A stretch of DNA of 57,145 nucleotides from Clostridia bacterium (GTDB lineage: Bacteria > Bacillota > Clostridia > Oscillospirales > Acutalibacteraceae), in contig JAFTCX010000059.1 in NCBI GenBank assembly GCA_017454485.1, positions 1-57,145 on the forward strand, read 5' to 3'. Of the stretch, positions 1 to 9,185 are shown one piece after another (positions within the stretch are counted from its first letter, which is position 1; each line of letters begins with the position of its first letter). The notes beneath the pieces are model-generated. The model saw only the letters and a list, made by a program, of their open reading frames with translations, was not told the origin of the DNA and made no database searches. The translations under genes were made by a program, and so were the position numbers.

Positions 1-181
1 AGCTCCCTCGGCTACGCCTTCGGTCGCTTCCCAAGGCGCTTGCATCCATCCGCTAAGCTTATTCTAATCTCGTACTTCTTTTTTCAACAACTTTGTCTCA
101 CATCATTGACAAACGTACAAAAAACGGGAGTGGGAGAAAAAAGAACTGAAAATTCTCATTCTTCCCGACCCGTATCAACGC
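1..181. other. Intergenic sequence at window edge
   Basis: I see no convincing gene here. Open frames crossing this stretch are antisense shadows of the secreted protein to the right. The only structure recognised nearby is the terminator at 182-217. Confidence 0.5.
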
Positions 182-217
182 GAAAAAAAGTCCGCCGCGG
201 AACGCATCCACAGCGGG
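182..217 (-). terminator. Intrinsic terminator of the secreted beta-helix gene
   Basis: On the - strand CCGCTGTGGA pairs with TCCGCGGCGG (one G-U pair) around a short loop, followed by a run of seven T. It lies 21 bases past the stop codon at 238 and probably ends the six-gene unit that begins near 10.3 kb. Confidence 0.8.
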
Positions 218-237
218 CTTGCTCATTGATTGATGCA

Positions 238-1719
238 TTATTTCTGCACCCAGCGGGTGAACATACGGAACAGTTCGATCAACCAGGCGAACAGCTTGCT
301 GAAGAAATCGCCTCTTGCGGGTCTGGACTCTTCGTTGGCCGGTTCGTCGGGCGCAATTTCGCCGGTGGCGGGAATCGTTTCGCCGGTCTTGATCGTCTGG
401 CCGCAGACGGTGCAAACCTCGTCGCCGGTGTAGCCGTCTTCCGTGGCGGTTGCTTCTTTGGCGTTCACAAGGTTGGTGATGTGCGCGCCGGTGGCGGGGA
501 TTGCCGTGTTCTCGTTTTGCGTTGCACCGCAGGCAGCGCACACTTCATGCTTCACGCCGGCTTCGCCGCAGCCGGCTTCGCTGTCTGTGACCCAGCCCCA
601 CGCATGCTTGCAAACCAGCGTTTTGCCGGCCAGCGCCGCAACCTGTTCGTCGGTCAGCTCGCCGCTGTAATCGGCTTTGCCGTCCGTCAGGGTCTGGCCC
701 TCCTTAACAGAGACAGCCGTCCCGGGCAAAATGCTGTTGAACGTATAGCTGCTGCCCGGCCGGTCTGCGCCGAGAGTCACAACCACGTCTTCCGCGTTCG
801 GATAAACGCCGAAGATCCCGCCGGTCGCATTGACCGTGCCACCGGTGATCGTGATCGGACCTCCGGAGAACAGACCCATTGTGTTCATGCCGGTCGCCGT
901 GACTGTACCGCCCGAAATGCTGATGCCGGCACGGCCCGAAATACCCATGCTGGTGCCTTCGGCAACAACGGTGCCGCCGGTGATCGTAACGGAGCCGGTG
1001 TTCGAACGAAGTCCGAACGCGCCGCTTGACGTCACTTCGCCGCCCGAGATCACCAGATCGCCTTCGCTTATCAACGCCGTGTAGCCGCTGTTTGGCTGCA
1101 GCGCTTCCACCGTGCCGCTGCTGACCGTGACCGTTCCTTTGCAGTTTGTTGTCTGGGTGTGGACCTCGCCGCCCGCAACAAGCAGATCTTTTGAATAGAA
1201 CGATTCCGTCCGGATCACGCCGTCGTAAACGAAGACCGTGCCACTGCTCATGTTGGCCTGAACGGCCGGCGTTGTGATCGTACCGCCATAGATTGCAACA
1301 TTGCCGCTGTCTGTGAAAAGGCGATTTGAAAGCGTCAGCGAGCCGCTGCCGTTTTTCTGCGCGAAAAAGTTCAGGGAACCGGCAGTTCCGATGATGTTGA
1401 AGCTGGCTGTATTGGTGATCGTCCAAGCGGCGTTGTCTGCAAGGATGAAGTTCGACACCGCATCAAAGGTCATGATGGTATTGCCGCTTTCGGTTTCGCC
1501 CTCGATCACATACCAATTCGTTTCGCCAGCTGCGCCGTAAGTCGTTTGATCGGGCGTTATGACAGTGGCCTGTGCCGTCTGCGGTTCGCCGTTTTCATCG
1601 ATATAGGCAACGGTTTTGACGGTCGGTTCGGCCGCCGCAGCGGACAGAGCGAATGCGGACAGGGCCAGCAGCAGGCAAAGCATCAGGCTGACCGATTTTC
1701 GGGTCCATCTCTTTTTCAT
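238..1719 (-). CDS. Secreted beta-helix protein with Cys-ribbon repeat and amphipathic C-terminal helix
   Basis: A 493-residue exported protein. A Lys/Arg-rich start, a hydrophobic core and an Ala-rich cleavage region ending near residue 30 form a Sec signal peptide. Residues about 90-330 are Gly/Thr/Ser/Val-rich with repeated ISGGTVTATG-like units, typical of right-handed parallel beta-helix surface proteins. Residues about 370-450 carry CxxCG units with His and Trp, a Cys-ribbon module also present in the secreted proteins at 21.2 and 50.6 kb. The last 24 residues (from about 470) form a Phe/Leu/Trp/Arg amphipathic helix. There is no LPXTG motif and no predicted enzymatic motif. It is the last gene of a unit with two secreted hydrolases. 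A good RBS (GGAGGA) precedes the ATG. Surface adhesion or glycan contact is possible but unproven. Confidence 0.8.
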   Translation of the reverse strand: MKKRWTRKSVSLMLCLLLALSAFALSAAAAEPTVKTVAYIDENGEPQTAQATVITPDQTTYGAAGETNWYVIEGETESGNTIMTFDAVSNFILADNAAWTITNTASFNIIGTAGSLNFFAQKNGSGSLTLSNRLFTDSGNVAIYGGTITTPAVQANMSSGTVFVYDGVIRTESFYSKDLLVAGGEVHTQTTNCKGTVTVSSGTVEALQPNSGYTALISEGDLVISGGEVTSSGAFGLRSNTGSVTITGGTVVAEGTSMGISGRAGISISGGTVTATGMNTMGLFSGGPITITGGTVNATGGIFGVYPNAEDVVVTLGADRPGSSYTFNSILPGTAVSVKEGQTLTDGKADYSGELTDEQVAALAGKTLVCKHAWGWVTDSEAGCGEAGVKHEVCAACGATQNENTAIPATGAHITNLVNAKEATATEDGYTGDEVCTVCGQTIKTGETIPATGEIAPDEPANEESRPARGDFFSKLFAWLIELFRMFTRWVQK

Positions 1720-1749
1720 GGAAAAATCCTCCTTTAATTGTGCTGTGGC

Positions 1750-3345
1750 TTAAAAAACTTTCGGGAACAGACGGTTGAACAAGTCTATATAAATGCTTTT
1801 CAAAAACGAAAGGATGCGCTGCGGCAAGCTCTGCGGCGCTTCGCCGTCTTCGGCAACATTTCCGGTCAGCGAAACCAGTGCGCCGGTTTTGCGGTCAAGC
1901 TCCGTGAACTGCGGAAAACGCGCGTTGCTGTGCACGTCCACCGGCTTGCTGCTCGTCAGCAGCCACAGCGCGAGGTCGGTCGTCTCGTGCTCATAGCCGA
2001 ACTCCACATGGCTCATGCCCTTGATGACCCAGGTGCGCTCCGGGCGCAGGCCAACGCTCGCGTCGATCACGCCGTCTGCGGAGCAGTGGTGATGCTTCGG
2101 ATCGGCGCAGGCGCACGAACGGTCATACGCCACGTCGGCAAGGGTTTTGCCAAACGGCGCAACGGCACAGTTGCCGGTCATCAGGTGCGTGTCGATCAGA
2201 TTGTCGGTGTGGTTATTTGCGGCCTTAGTGATGGGGATGCCGGCAAAACCGTAAGCGCCGACGATGTAAACGCTCGTGCCGCTCTTTTCGGCCTGATCCA
2301 TGAGGGCGGGCACGTTTTTCTGCACATCCTGCAACTGTTTTGTCTTTGCAAGAAAGCTGTCACTGACCGTGGTATAGGTGCGCACAAGGGCGCGTGCGTC
2401 TTGATAGAACGCGGCCGGCACGAAGCTCCAAACGCCGAGGAAACGCGCAAACGTATCGCGGAAAACCTTCTGATACAGCGGATCCTTCAGCGCGGCAACA
2501 AGATTTTTCAAATAACGGTTGACGGCGGGTGTGCCGGTCTTTTCTGCCGCAAATGCCAGCCCACCGAACGCGCCCGAAAGCACGTTGAGGTTCAGCGATT
2601 TGAAGAACGGCACAAAATAGTTCAGCACCGCCTGACTCGTCACGGTCAGATCGCCGGCAAGCATACGGCCGACCATCTCCACGCCGAGGAAGGCCGTGGA
2701 AGCGAGCACGATCGTTTTGAACGCCTCGCTGCCGTAAAGCGACAGGTAGGCCATCGTGACATTGCCGCCCATGGAAAGCGCGATCATGGAAATTTTGCTG
2801 TGATATTTGCCTTGAATCGTTTCAACGAGCGTGTGCAGGTCTTTTGCGATGTCCAGCGGATTCATGCGCCAGTCATAGTTGAAGAAGTAGGTGTTTTCCC
2901 ATCCGACCGTTTCGCCCACAGAGCGCACCATGGCGTTTTCGTTGACTGTGGCGTCGGCGAAGGTCTCCTTGTAGTGATCCATGGAATCCGGGAACACCTC
3001 GGAGTCAATCTGTTTGATCGAGTTGCCGTTTTCGTCGCAGGCAAGGTCAGACAGAATGCCGTGCACGGCGTCCGCGCCGAATTTGTCAAACAGCACGCCG
3101 TTTTGCAGCGCAAGCGTTCCGGCAATGGGGCCGAGCGCTTCCAGAACGCCTTTGATGATCGTGCCGGTTTCCGGCGGAAACACGCTTTTGCCGGTCTCAT
3201 GGTCGGTCATCGGGCGCGAACCCATACCGCTGACGATCAGCACCGGCGTCACATCGTTTGCGGCAAAAGCCGCGCTCTTGGTCGTGCCGAGCAGCAAAAC
3301 CGCCAGCAGCACTGCGCAGATACGTTGAACCGTTTTTATTTTCAT
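1750..3345 (-). CDS. Secreted LCAT-like alpha/beta hydrolase (paralog 1)
   Basis: A 531-residue exported lipase/acyltransferase-like protein. The signal peptide ends around AFAAND. The mature part starts with a strand and an oxyanion-hole type sequence, VLIVSGMGS, followed by YFFNYDWR and the nucleophile elbow ALSMGGN, in which the first Gly of GxSxG is Ala. DGVIDAS and GMSHVEF near residues 425-450 are good candidates for the acid and base of the triad. The layout matches the lecithin:cholesterol acyltransferase/phospholipase family (PF02450). Substrate is unknown; lipids or esters outside the cell are likely. It is clearly paralogous to the upstream gene ending at 3364 (18 bases apart), so a tandem duplication is inferred. 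The C-terminus is a hydrophobic/basic amphipathic helix. Confidence 0.82.
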   Translation of the reverse strand: MKIKTVQRICAVLLAVLLLGTTKSAAFAANDVTPVLIVSGMGSRPMTDHETGKSVFPPETGTIIKGVLEALGPIAGTLALQNGVLFDKFGADAVHGILSDLACDENGNSIKQIDSEVFPDSMDHYKETFADATVNENAMVRSVGETVGWENTYFFNYDWRMNPLDIAKDLHTLVETIQGKYHSKISMIALSMGGNVTMAYLSLYGSEAFKTIVLASTAFLGVEMVGRMLAGDLTVTSQAVLNYFVPFFKSLNLNVLSGAFGGLAFAAEKTGTPAVNRYLKNLVAALKDPLYQKVFRDTFARFLGVWSFVPAAFYQDARALVRTYTTVSDSFLAKTKQLQDVQKNVPALMDQAEKSGTSVYIVGAYGFAGIPITKAANNHTDNLIDTHLMTGNCAVAPFGKTLADVAYDRSCACADPKHHHCSADGVIDASVGLRPERTWVIKGMSHVEFGYEHETTDLALWLLTSSKPVDVHSNARFPQFTELDRKTGALVSLTGNVAEDGEAPQSLPQRILSFLKSIYIDLFNRLFPKVF

Positions 3346-3363
3346 ATTGCATCCTCCGTTTTT

Positions 3364-4962
3364 TTATTTTTGGAATCTATCTTCAATCAGCTCACGCAGG
3401 TCCCGCGCAAGCTTGATGGCTCTGAGCAGCACATTCGACACCTTGTCCAGCCGGTCGGGCTGCACCTGATTGCCGGTCAGGCTCGTCAGCTTCCCGGTCA
3501 GCACATGCAGATCCGTAAACTGCGGGAACGCTGCGCTTGTGAAGATGTCAACCTCTTCTTTCGCCGTGGCAAGGAACACCAGCAGCTTTGCCGCCTCGCT
3601 GCCATAGGGGAAGCCGACGTGCTTCATATGTTTGATGAACCACGTTTTTTCGGGAAAGGCGCAGGTGGATGCGTCGATGATCCCGTCGGTGGAAAGGTGG
3701 CAGTGCGCCGCATTTGCACAGTTTTTGCCCGCGGCAGCGGTCTGTTTGAGCGTTTGGCCGTAAGGCGCGGTGGTTGCGCCGAAGGATTCGTTGTGCGTCT
3801 CGATCAGGCAGTCACTTTGCGTATAGGCTTTGTTCGTCATCGGGAAGCCGACCAGTCCGTAGGACGCGGTGATGTAAACCTGTGTACCGGCGTCGATCGC
3901 TTTTTGCATGATCTGTTCGGCAGGCACCTGCACATTCTGATGGTAATCGTTGATCTTTTTCAAGAACACCGTGTTGCCGCCCTGCGGGAACATCGTTTTC
4001 TTTGCTTCAGCAAAATATTCGTCCGGCACAAACGCCCACATGCCCGGCATGCGCGCCAGCGAACGCGAGAGAATATCGCTGTAGGCGCGGTCGGCAGTCG
4101 CATCGAGCAGCGCCTTGGCGAGCGCGTCCACACCCTTTGTCAGCAGCGGCGCGGAATCGGTCACGGTCTTGAGCGCGGAAAGCAGAAGCTGCGTGAGCAC
4201 GTTGCCGTTTTCAAAGTTGAACAGCCGCTCCATGAGCACATTCGTGTCCACCTTGATATTGCCGCAAAACAGTTCGCCTACCATGTCGATGCCCTTGGAC
4301 GCGACAAGGCAGTAAAGAATTTTCGCAATGCCGTCGCTGCCGTGTTCGCGCAGATAGGAATTGACCACAGTGCCGCCCATGCTGCACGGGATCAGCGTCA
4401 CCTGCTTTGCGCCGCGTTCTTTCTTTACATTTTCCATGAATGCCTGCAGGTCGCGCACATGCTCGGTCGGGTTGCGCCGCCAGTCATAATTGAAAAAATA
4501 GGTGTTTTCTGCACCAACCGCGTCCGCCATTGTGCGCAAAATCGCAACCTCGTCCTCGTTCTGGTCGCTGTGCAGGATCTCATCGGGATAATGATCGACC
4601 GACTGCGGGAACACGGGATAGCTGATCTCATGCAGCGGCTCGCCCGTCTCGTCGCAGGAGACGATCTCGAACAAATCCTCATAGACCATGTCGAAGGTCT
4701 CGTCGGCAAACACATCCATATCGTGTTTGAGCGCGGCCTTTGCCAGCGGCAGCAGCGATTTTCCCACCGCTTTGAGGATCTTTTTCGTCTGCGGCCCCCA
4801 AACGCGGTTTTCTTCCTTGATCTCGCCGTCATACAGCGGGAACGAGCCCATGCCGCTGACCACGATGACCGGCGTCACCTTTGCCGGCTTTGCGGCAACA
4901 GACGGCACAGCCAGACCGAGCAGCAAAACGGCAGCCAAAAACAAACTGAGCAGACGTTTCAT
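3364..4962 (-). CDS. Secreted LCAT-like alpha/beta hydrolase (paralog 2)
   Basis: A 532-residue paralog of the gene at 1750. I place the start at the ATG at 4962 because it is preceded by GGAGGT and opens a classic signal peptide (MKRLLSLFLAAVLLLGL); 12 further codons upstream are open but lack an RBS. Motifs in order: VVSGMGSFP, YFFNYDWRRNP, the nucleophile elbow PCSMGGT (Pro in place of the first Gly), then DGIIDAS and KHMKHVGFPYG as candidate Asp and His of the triad. The end is a charged amphipathic helix, more hydrophilic than in its paralog. It follows pcrA by 43 bases on the same strand. Its role is presumably extracellular lipid or ester hydrolysis or acyl transfer; substrate unknown. 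Confidence 0.82.
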   Translation of the reverse strand: MKRLLSLFLAAVLLLGLAVPSVAAKPAKVTPVIVVSGMGSFPLYDGEIKEENRVWGPQTKKILKAVGKSLLPLAKAALKHDMDVFADETFDMVYEDLFEIVSCDETGEPLHEISYPVFPQSVDHYPDEILHSDQNEDEVAILRTMADAVGAENTYFFNYDWRRNPTEHVRDLQAFMENVKKERGAKQVTLIPCSMGGTVVNSYLREHGSDGIAKILYCLVASKGIDMVGELFCGNIKVDTNVLMERLFNFENGNVLTQLLLSALKTVTDSAPLLTKGVDALAKALLDATADRAYSDILSRSLARMPGMWAFVPDEYFAEAKKTMFPQGGNTVFLKKINDYHQNVQVPAEQIMQKAIDAGTQVYITASYGLVGFPMTNKAYTQSDCLIETHNESFGATTAPYGQTLKQTAAAGKNCANAAHCHLSTDGIIDASTCAFPEKTWFIKHMKHVGFPYGSEAAKLLVFLATAKEEVDIFTSAAFPQFTDLHVLTGKLTSLTGNQVQPDRLDKVSNVLLRAIKLARDLRELIEDRFQK

Positions 4963-5005
4963 GACAAAACCTCCTTCAAAAATGTGAAATGCGCTCATTT
5001 CAGAT

Positions 5006-7411
5006 TCAAACTTTTTCCAGCTTTGCGTAATTTGCCATCAGCTTCTTTGTGCCCGCCGTTTCAAACGCGATCTCCAGCATATGATCGCTGCCCATCGGTT
5101 TGACGGAAAGCACCACGCCCTGCCCGAACACCTTGCTGCGCACCGTGTCGCCGACACTGTATTGCACCGAAGCTGCGGCGGGCTTTTTCTTTTCGGTTTT
5201 GGCCGCTGCGGCGGTCGCTTCGCGCTGCTTTTGCAAAATGCCGTTGCCGCGGTAGGCGCCGTAGCGTGTGGTCGGCGTGTCGGGCGATTCACCGAAGCTG
5301 TGCAGCGTGCCGAAGCCCGCAGCACGGCGGCCGGTCTTGACCGTCAGCACGTCGGGGATCTCCTGCAAAAAGCGCGAGGGCAGGTTGCGTGCCGTGGAGC
5401 CGAACAGCAGCCGCGCGTTCGCATGGGAAAGATAAAGCTTTCGCTTGGCGCGCGTGATGCCGACATAGGCAAGTCTTCGCTCCTCTTCGACCTCGGACGT
5501 GTCATACATGCTCTGAATGCCTGGGAAGATGCCCTCCTCCATGCCGGGGATGAACACGATCGGGAACTCCAGACCCTTGGCCGAGTGCAGCGTCATGAGC
5601 ACAACGGCGTCGGTCTGCGCGTTGTAGTTGTCAATATCCGTCATCAGCGCGACTTCCTCCAAAAAGCCCGAAAGCGACGGCTCTTCCGCCTCGTTTTCAT
5701 AGTTCAAAAGGTTCGTCGCAAGCTCGGCAAGGTTTTCCAGCCGGTCTTCGCCCTTTTCCGTGTCGGCCTTGAGATAGTCGATATAGCCCGTGCGTTCGCT
5801 CACGGCTTTCAGCAGTTCGTCCAGATGCAGCGTCTCGCTTTGCGCGCGCAAGTCGTTGATCAGCGCGGCAAAGGAACAAAGCCGCTGCGACCCGCGGGAG
5901 AGCACTTCGTATTCGTCGGCGTGGGAGATCACCTCAAACAAACTCACACCGAGCCCGGCAGCGATCTCAAAGGCGCGGTTGATCGTTGTGTCGCCGATGC
6001 CGCGCTTGGGCACATTGAGGATGCGGCGCAGACGCACATCGTCGTTCGGGTTGTTGATCACCGTCAGATATGCCAGCGCGTCCTTGATTTCAGCGCGCTC
6101 ATAAAAGCGCAGGCCGCCGATCACGCGATAGGGAATGCCGGCACGCACCAGCGCGCCCTCCAGCACGTTGGACTGCGCGTTCATACGGTAAAGGATGGCA
6201 TGGTCGCCCAGCTTGAATTTGCCGTCGGCCAGATTGTTTTCGATCGTGTCCTTGATAAACCGCGCCTCGTCCTGCTCGTCATAGGCAGTATAGACCGTCA
6301 CCTTGTCGCCCTCGGAGTTTTCTGTCCAAAGGCGCTTGCCCTTGCGGCCGGTGTTGTTGGAAATCACCTCGTTCGCCGCGTCAAGGATCGTCTGTGTGGA
6401 GCGGTAGTTTTGCTCAAGGCGGATCAGCGTCGCGCCCTTGAATGTGCTTTCAAAGCTCAGAATGTTTTCGATCGTCGCGCCGCGGAAGCGATAGATGCTC
6501 TGGTCGTCGTCGCCGACAACGCAGATGTTGTTGTGCCCTTCGGAAAGCAGCTGCGTCAGGCGGAACTGCGCGTGGTTGGTGTCCTGATATTCGTCCACCA
6601 TAATATAGCGGAAGCGGCGCTGATAATAGCGGCGCACCTCTTCGTTGGTCTCCAAAAGCTTCACCGTGTTGCAGATGATGTCGTCAAAATCCATCGCGTC
6701 GGCGTTTTTCAGTGCGCTCTGATACATCTTATAGGCCGCGCCGATTCTTTGCAGCCGCACATCCGCGCCTGCCGTCTGCAGATATTCCTGCGGCGAGATC
6801 AGGCTGTCCTTGGCCTTGCTGATTTCGGCAAGGATGGTTTTATGGGAAAGGAAGCTGTCCTTGATGTCGAGCTGCCGCTGGCATTCCTTCATCAGCCGGC
6901 GGCTGTCGTCGGTGTCGTAGATCGAAAAATGCTTGGAATAGCCGAGCGATTCGCCGTCGCGGCGCAAAATGCGGGCGCAGCAGGCGTGAAATGTGCTTGC
7001 CCAAACGTCGGCGCCGTCGGGGCCGAGCAGCGTTTGCAAGCGCTCCTTGAGCTCGTTGGCGGCCTTGTTCGTAAAGGTGATCGCAAGCACCTCCCACGGA
7101 CGCGGCGCATCCACAGCCAGCACAGACGCAAGTTGTTCGCGCACGCTTTCGTCACCGGCGAGCAATCGGCGCATCAGCGCGATATCCTCGTCTGTGATTT
7201 CAAACGCCGTCTGTTTGCTTCCGTAAGCACGGCCGTAGCGCACAAGGTTTGCAATCCGGTTGACGATCACGGTCGTTTTTCCGCTGCCTGCACCGGCAAG
7301 AATCAGCAGCGGCCCTTCGGTATGGAAGATCGCGCGGCGCTGCATCTCGTTCATCCGGGCAAAGTCCCGCGCGATGATCCGGTCTCTCAGTTCAAAAAAT
7401 TCGCTGTTCAT
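5006..7411 (-). CDS. pcrA: ATP-dependent DNA helicase PcrA/UvrD
   Basis: An 801-residue superfamily 1A 3'-5' DNA helicase acting in repair and replication restart. Visible motifs are Q-motif NEMQRRAI, Walker A LAGAGSGKTT, motif Ia TFTNKAANELKER, motif II VDEYQDTN, motif III VVGDDDQSIYRFRGA, motif IV QNYRSTQTIL, motif V LMTLHSAKGLEFP and motif VI YVGITRAKR. The C-terminus carries the Tudor-like VGDTVRSKVFGQGVV segment that binds RNA polymerase in PcrA. The start at 7411 (MNSEFFELRD) has GGAG eight bases upstream; an open extension of 31 codons upstream overlaps the previous gene and is not expected in the family. It sits just 8 bases after the GH27 gene, an unusual position for a housekeeping helicase. 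Confidence 0.95.
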   Translation of the reverse strand: MNSEFFELRDRIIARDFARMNEMQRRAIFHTEGPLLILAGAGSGKTTVIVNRIANLVRYGRAYGSKQTAFEITDEDIALMRRLLAGDESVREQLASVLAVDAPRPWEVLAITFTNKAANELKERLQTLLGPDGADVWASTFHACCARILRRDGESLGYSKHFSIYDTDDSRRLMKECQRQLDIKDSFLSHKTILAEISKAKDSLISPQEYLQTAGADVRLQRIGAAYKMYQSALKNADAMDFDDIICNTVKLLETNEEVRRYYQRRFRYIMVDEYQDTNHAQFRLTQLLSEGHNNICVVGDDDQSIYRFRGATIENILSFESTFKGATLIRLEQNYRSTQTILDAANEVISNNTGRKGKRLWTENSEGDKVTVYTAYDEQDEARFIKDTIENNLADGKFKLGDHAILYRMNAQSNVLEGALVRAGIPYRVIGGLRFYERAEIKDALAYLTVINNPNDDVRLRRILNVPKRGIGDTTINRAFEIAAGLGVSLFEVISHADEYEVLSRGSQRLCSFAALINDLRAQSETLHLDELLKAVSERTGYIDYLKADTEKGEDRLENLAELATNLLNYENEAEEPSLSGFLEEVALMTDIDNYNAQTDAVVLMTLHSAKGLEFPIVFIPGMEEGIFPGIQSMYDTSEVEEERRLAYVGITRAKRKLYLSHANARLLFGSTARNLPSRFLQEIPDVLTVKTGRRAAGFGTLHSFGESPDTPTTRYGAYRGNGILQKQREATAAAAKTEKKKPAAASVQYSVGDTVRSKVFGQGVVLSVKPMGSDHMLEIAFETAGTKKLMANYAKLEKV

Positions 7412-7419
7412 GAAAACTC

Positions 7420-9159
7420 CTATTTGATAATGTAAACTTTTACGCCGTGCGGCTTTACGGTTGCCGAAAGCGCACCGGTGCACTGCTGCGTCTTGTTTTC
7501 CCAAACGTCAAAGACCTCATAGCAGTCCTTTTGCTTGAGCTGCACGAACCCTTCGTTCGCAATGTCTTGCAGCTCCAGTGCAACGGTTGCCGGACGGCGG
7601 GTTTTGTTAAACACGCAAACAGCCGCACGCGCGCCGGTCAGCGGTTTTACCAGCACATCCTGCAGTCCGGCCTTGATGCGGCGGCACTGGATGCCGAGCG
7701 CGTCCTGATCGATTTCGATCATCGCTTTGTTCGTGAGCATCTGCAGCGTTTTGTTGCTGCTGTCCGCAGTGCCGTCGGGCAGCACAAACGTGCGCACATC
7801 GTTGCCGAGGATGAGCGGCGCCGCCATCATGCACCACAGCGAAAAATGGGCGCGGTTTTCGTCCTCGGTCAGCTTGCCAACGCCGACCTCCAGCATATCC
7901 GGGTCGTTCCATCCGCCGGGCGCGGCATAGTTCCAAAGGCGCACATTGCGCTCATAGATCGCCAGCACCGACGCCCAAACCGGCTTGATATCGCCCGTTG
8001 TGCGCCAAAGATTGCCCGCCTGCCGGCCCCACTTCCAGGGGAAGTTGAAGCCCCATTCGCAGATGGAATAGACGATCGGCTTTTCTTCTGTGCCGTTTTG
8101 TTCGGCAAATTCACGCGTGGCGCGGCGCAGTTCACGGCCCATGTGCCGATATTGCAGCGCGGCGGAATCAAAGCGCGAACGCACGGGGTTGTCGAACACA
8201 AGGGTGTTTTTGCCCTTTTGCAGACGCACCGTCGTTTGAATGCGGCGGTCGCCCGGGTCCGGCACCGGCGCGCGCATCTTCGGCGCATAGAGGTGATATT
8301 CGTCTTTGCCGTTCACCGTCAGCCGCAAAAACCGTTCGGCGTCCGCCGGCTTTTTCACCCGGAGCGTCAAAACGAGCGCGCAGTCCGTTTGCATTTCGGT
8401 TTCAAAACGGAACGCGCCTGCATGGGAATCCAGCCCCGTAAGATAGGCGCGGCCGCTTTTTTCGTCAGTGAACACCCGTGCGCGGCCGCTGCAGGTGACA
8501 GCGTCGGGGGCAATCGTTTCAAAAGCGCTTTCGCCCGGGAGCGAAAGCTCAATTGCGCTGACAAGCGGCGCTTTTTCGCTGATGCGGCGGTTGTGGCAAA
8601 AATCATATTTAAAGTATTCCACGCCCCACGCGGCAAACGTGTCGGCGTCGATCGCCTCATGCCGCAGCGACGCCGGATAATCCTCGCAGGTGCGATCGCC
8701 GTTGGAGGAATAGATGCCGAGCTTCAAACCCAGCGCGTTGACTTTGTCCGCCAGCGCTCGGATGCCGTGCGGAAAAGCGGAAAGATCAGCCTGCAAACGG
8801 CCGTGTTCGTCGCGTTCGCTGCTTTGCCAGCAGTCGTCAAGGTTCACATAACAGTAGCCGGCGTCGGCAAGGCCGCTGTTTCGCATGGCTTCGGCGATCT
8901 CCAGAATGAGCGTTTCGTTGATGTTGCGCTCAAACAAATTCCAGCTCGACCACCCCATCGGCGGCGTTTTTGCAGCGCCGTTGCCGCAGTCGGGCGACGT
9001 GACCGGGTGCAGTCTCAGCTTGCCCGTCAACCGTTTCCATTCGCAAACAGGGCAAAATGCTTTGTTTTTCATCCGCTTTGCAAGCAGCGAGGACACACCC
9101 GCCGCAGACGCCGCAGCAGCCGCTGCCGCAGCGGTTTTCCATTTTGTTTTTTGTTCCAT
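7420..9159 (-). CDS. GH27 alpha-galactosidase-like glycosidase with an inserted domain
   Basis: A 579-residue retaining glycosidase of family GH27 (melibiase clan D), expected to release terminal alpha-galactose or a related sugar. Family landmarks are TPPMGWSSWN (about 65-74), YVNLDDCW, GLKLGIYSSNG, the nucleophile Asp in FKYDFC (about 186) and the acid/base Asp in GGWNDPDM (about 419-421). The stretch at about 200-335, rich in beta strands, interrupts the barrel between the nucleophile strand and SICEWG. It looks like an inserted carbohydrate-binding beta-sandwich. An Ala-rich hydrophobic N-terminus (8-28) could be an anchor or an uncleaved signal. It lies 26 bases after the AEC permease. 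Exact substrate is not shown. Confidence 0.88.
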   Translation of the reverse strand: MEQKTKWKTAAAAAAAASAAGVSSLLAKRMKNKAFCPVCEWKRLTGKLRLHPVTSPDCGNGAAKTPPMGWSSWNLFERNINETLILEIAEAMRNSGLADAGYCYVNLDDCWQSSERDEHGRLQADLSAFPHGIRALADKVNALGLKLGIYSSNGDRTCEDYPASLRHEAIDADTFAAWGVEYFKYDFCHNRRISEKAPLVSAIELSLPGESAFETIAPDAVTCSGRARVFTDEKSGRAYLTGLDSHAGAFRFETEMQTDCALVLTLRVKKPADAERFLRLTVNGKDEYHLYAPKMRAPVPDPGDRRIQTTVRLQKGKNTLVFDNPVRSRFDSAALQYRHMGRELRRATREFAEQNGTEEKPIVYSICEWGFNFPWKWGRQAGNLWRTTGDIKPVWASVLAIYERNVRLWNYAAPGGWNDPDMLEVGVGKLTEDENRAHFSLWCMMAAPLILGNDVRTFVLPDGTADSSNKTLQMLTNKAMIEIDQDALGIQCRRIKAGLQDVLVKPLTGARAAVCVFNKTRRPATVALELQDIANEGFVQLKQKDCYEVFDVWENKTQQCTGALSATVKPHGVKVYIIK

Positions 9160-9185
9160 AAAAGCTCCTTTTGCAGCCGCCCAAA

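Noticed and set aside
238-1719. Classical sortase anchoring of the secreted proteins
   Set aside because: None of the exported proteins has LPXTG, a terminal hydrophobic segment followed by a positive tail of the usual form, or a sortase gene nearby.
1738-5103. Very long open frame (1121 codons) on the + strand
   Set aside because: It lies exactly antisense to two signal-peptide-bearing hydrolase genes with good RBSs, its product is Arg/His/Ala-rich low-complexity sequence without a recognisable domain, and such mirrored frames accompany most GC-rich genes in this window (also 5081-7435 and 43444-46329).
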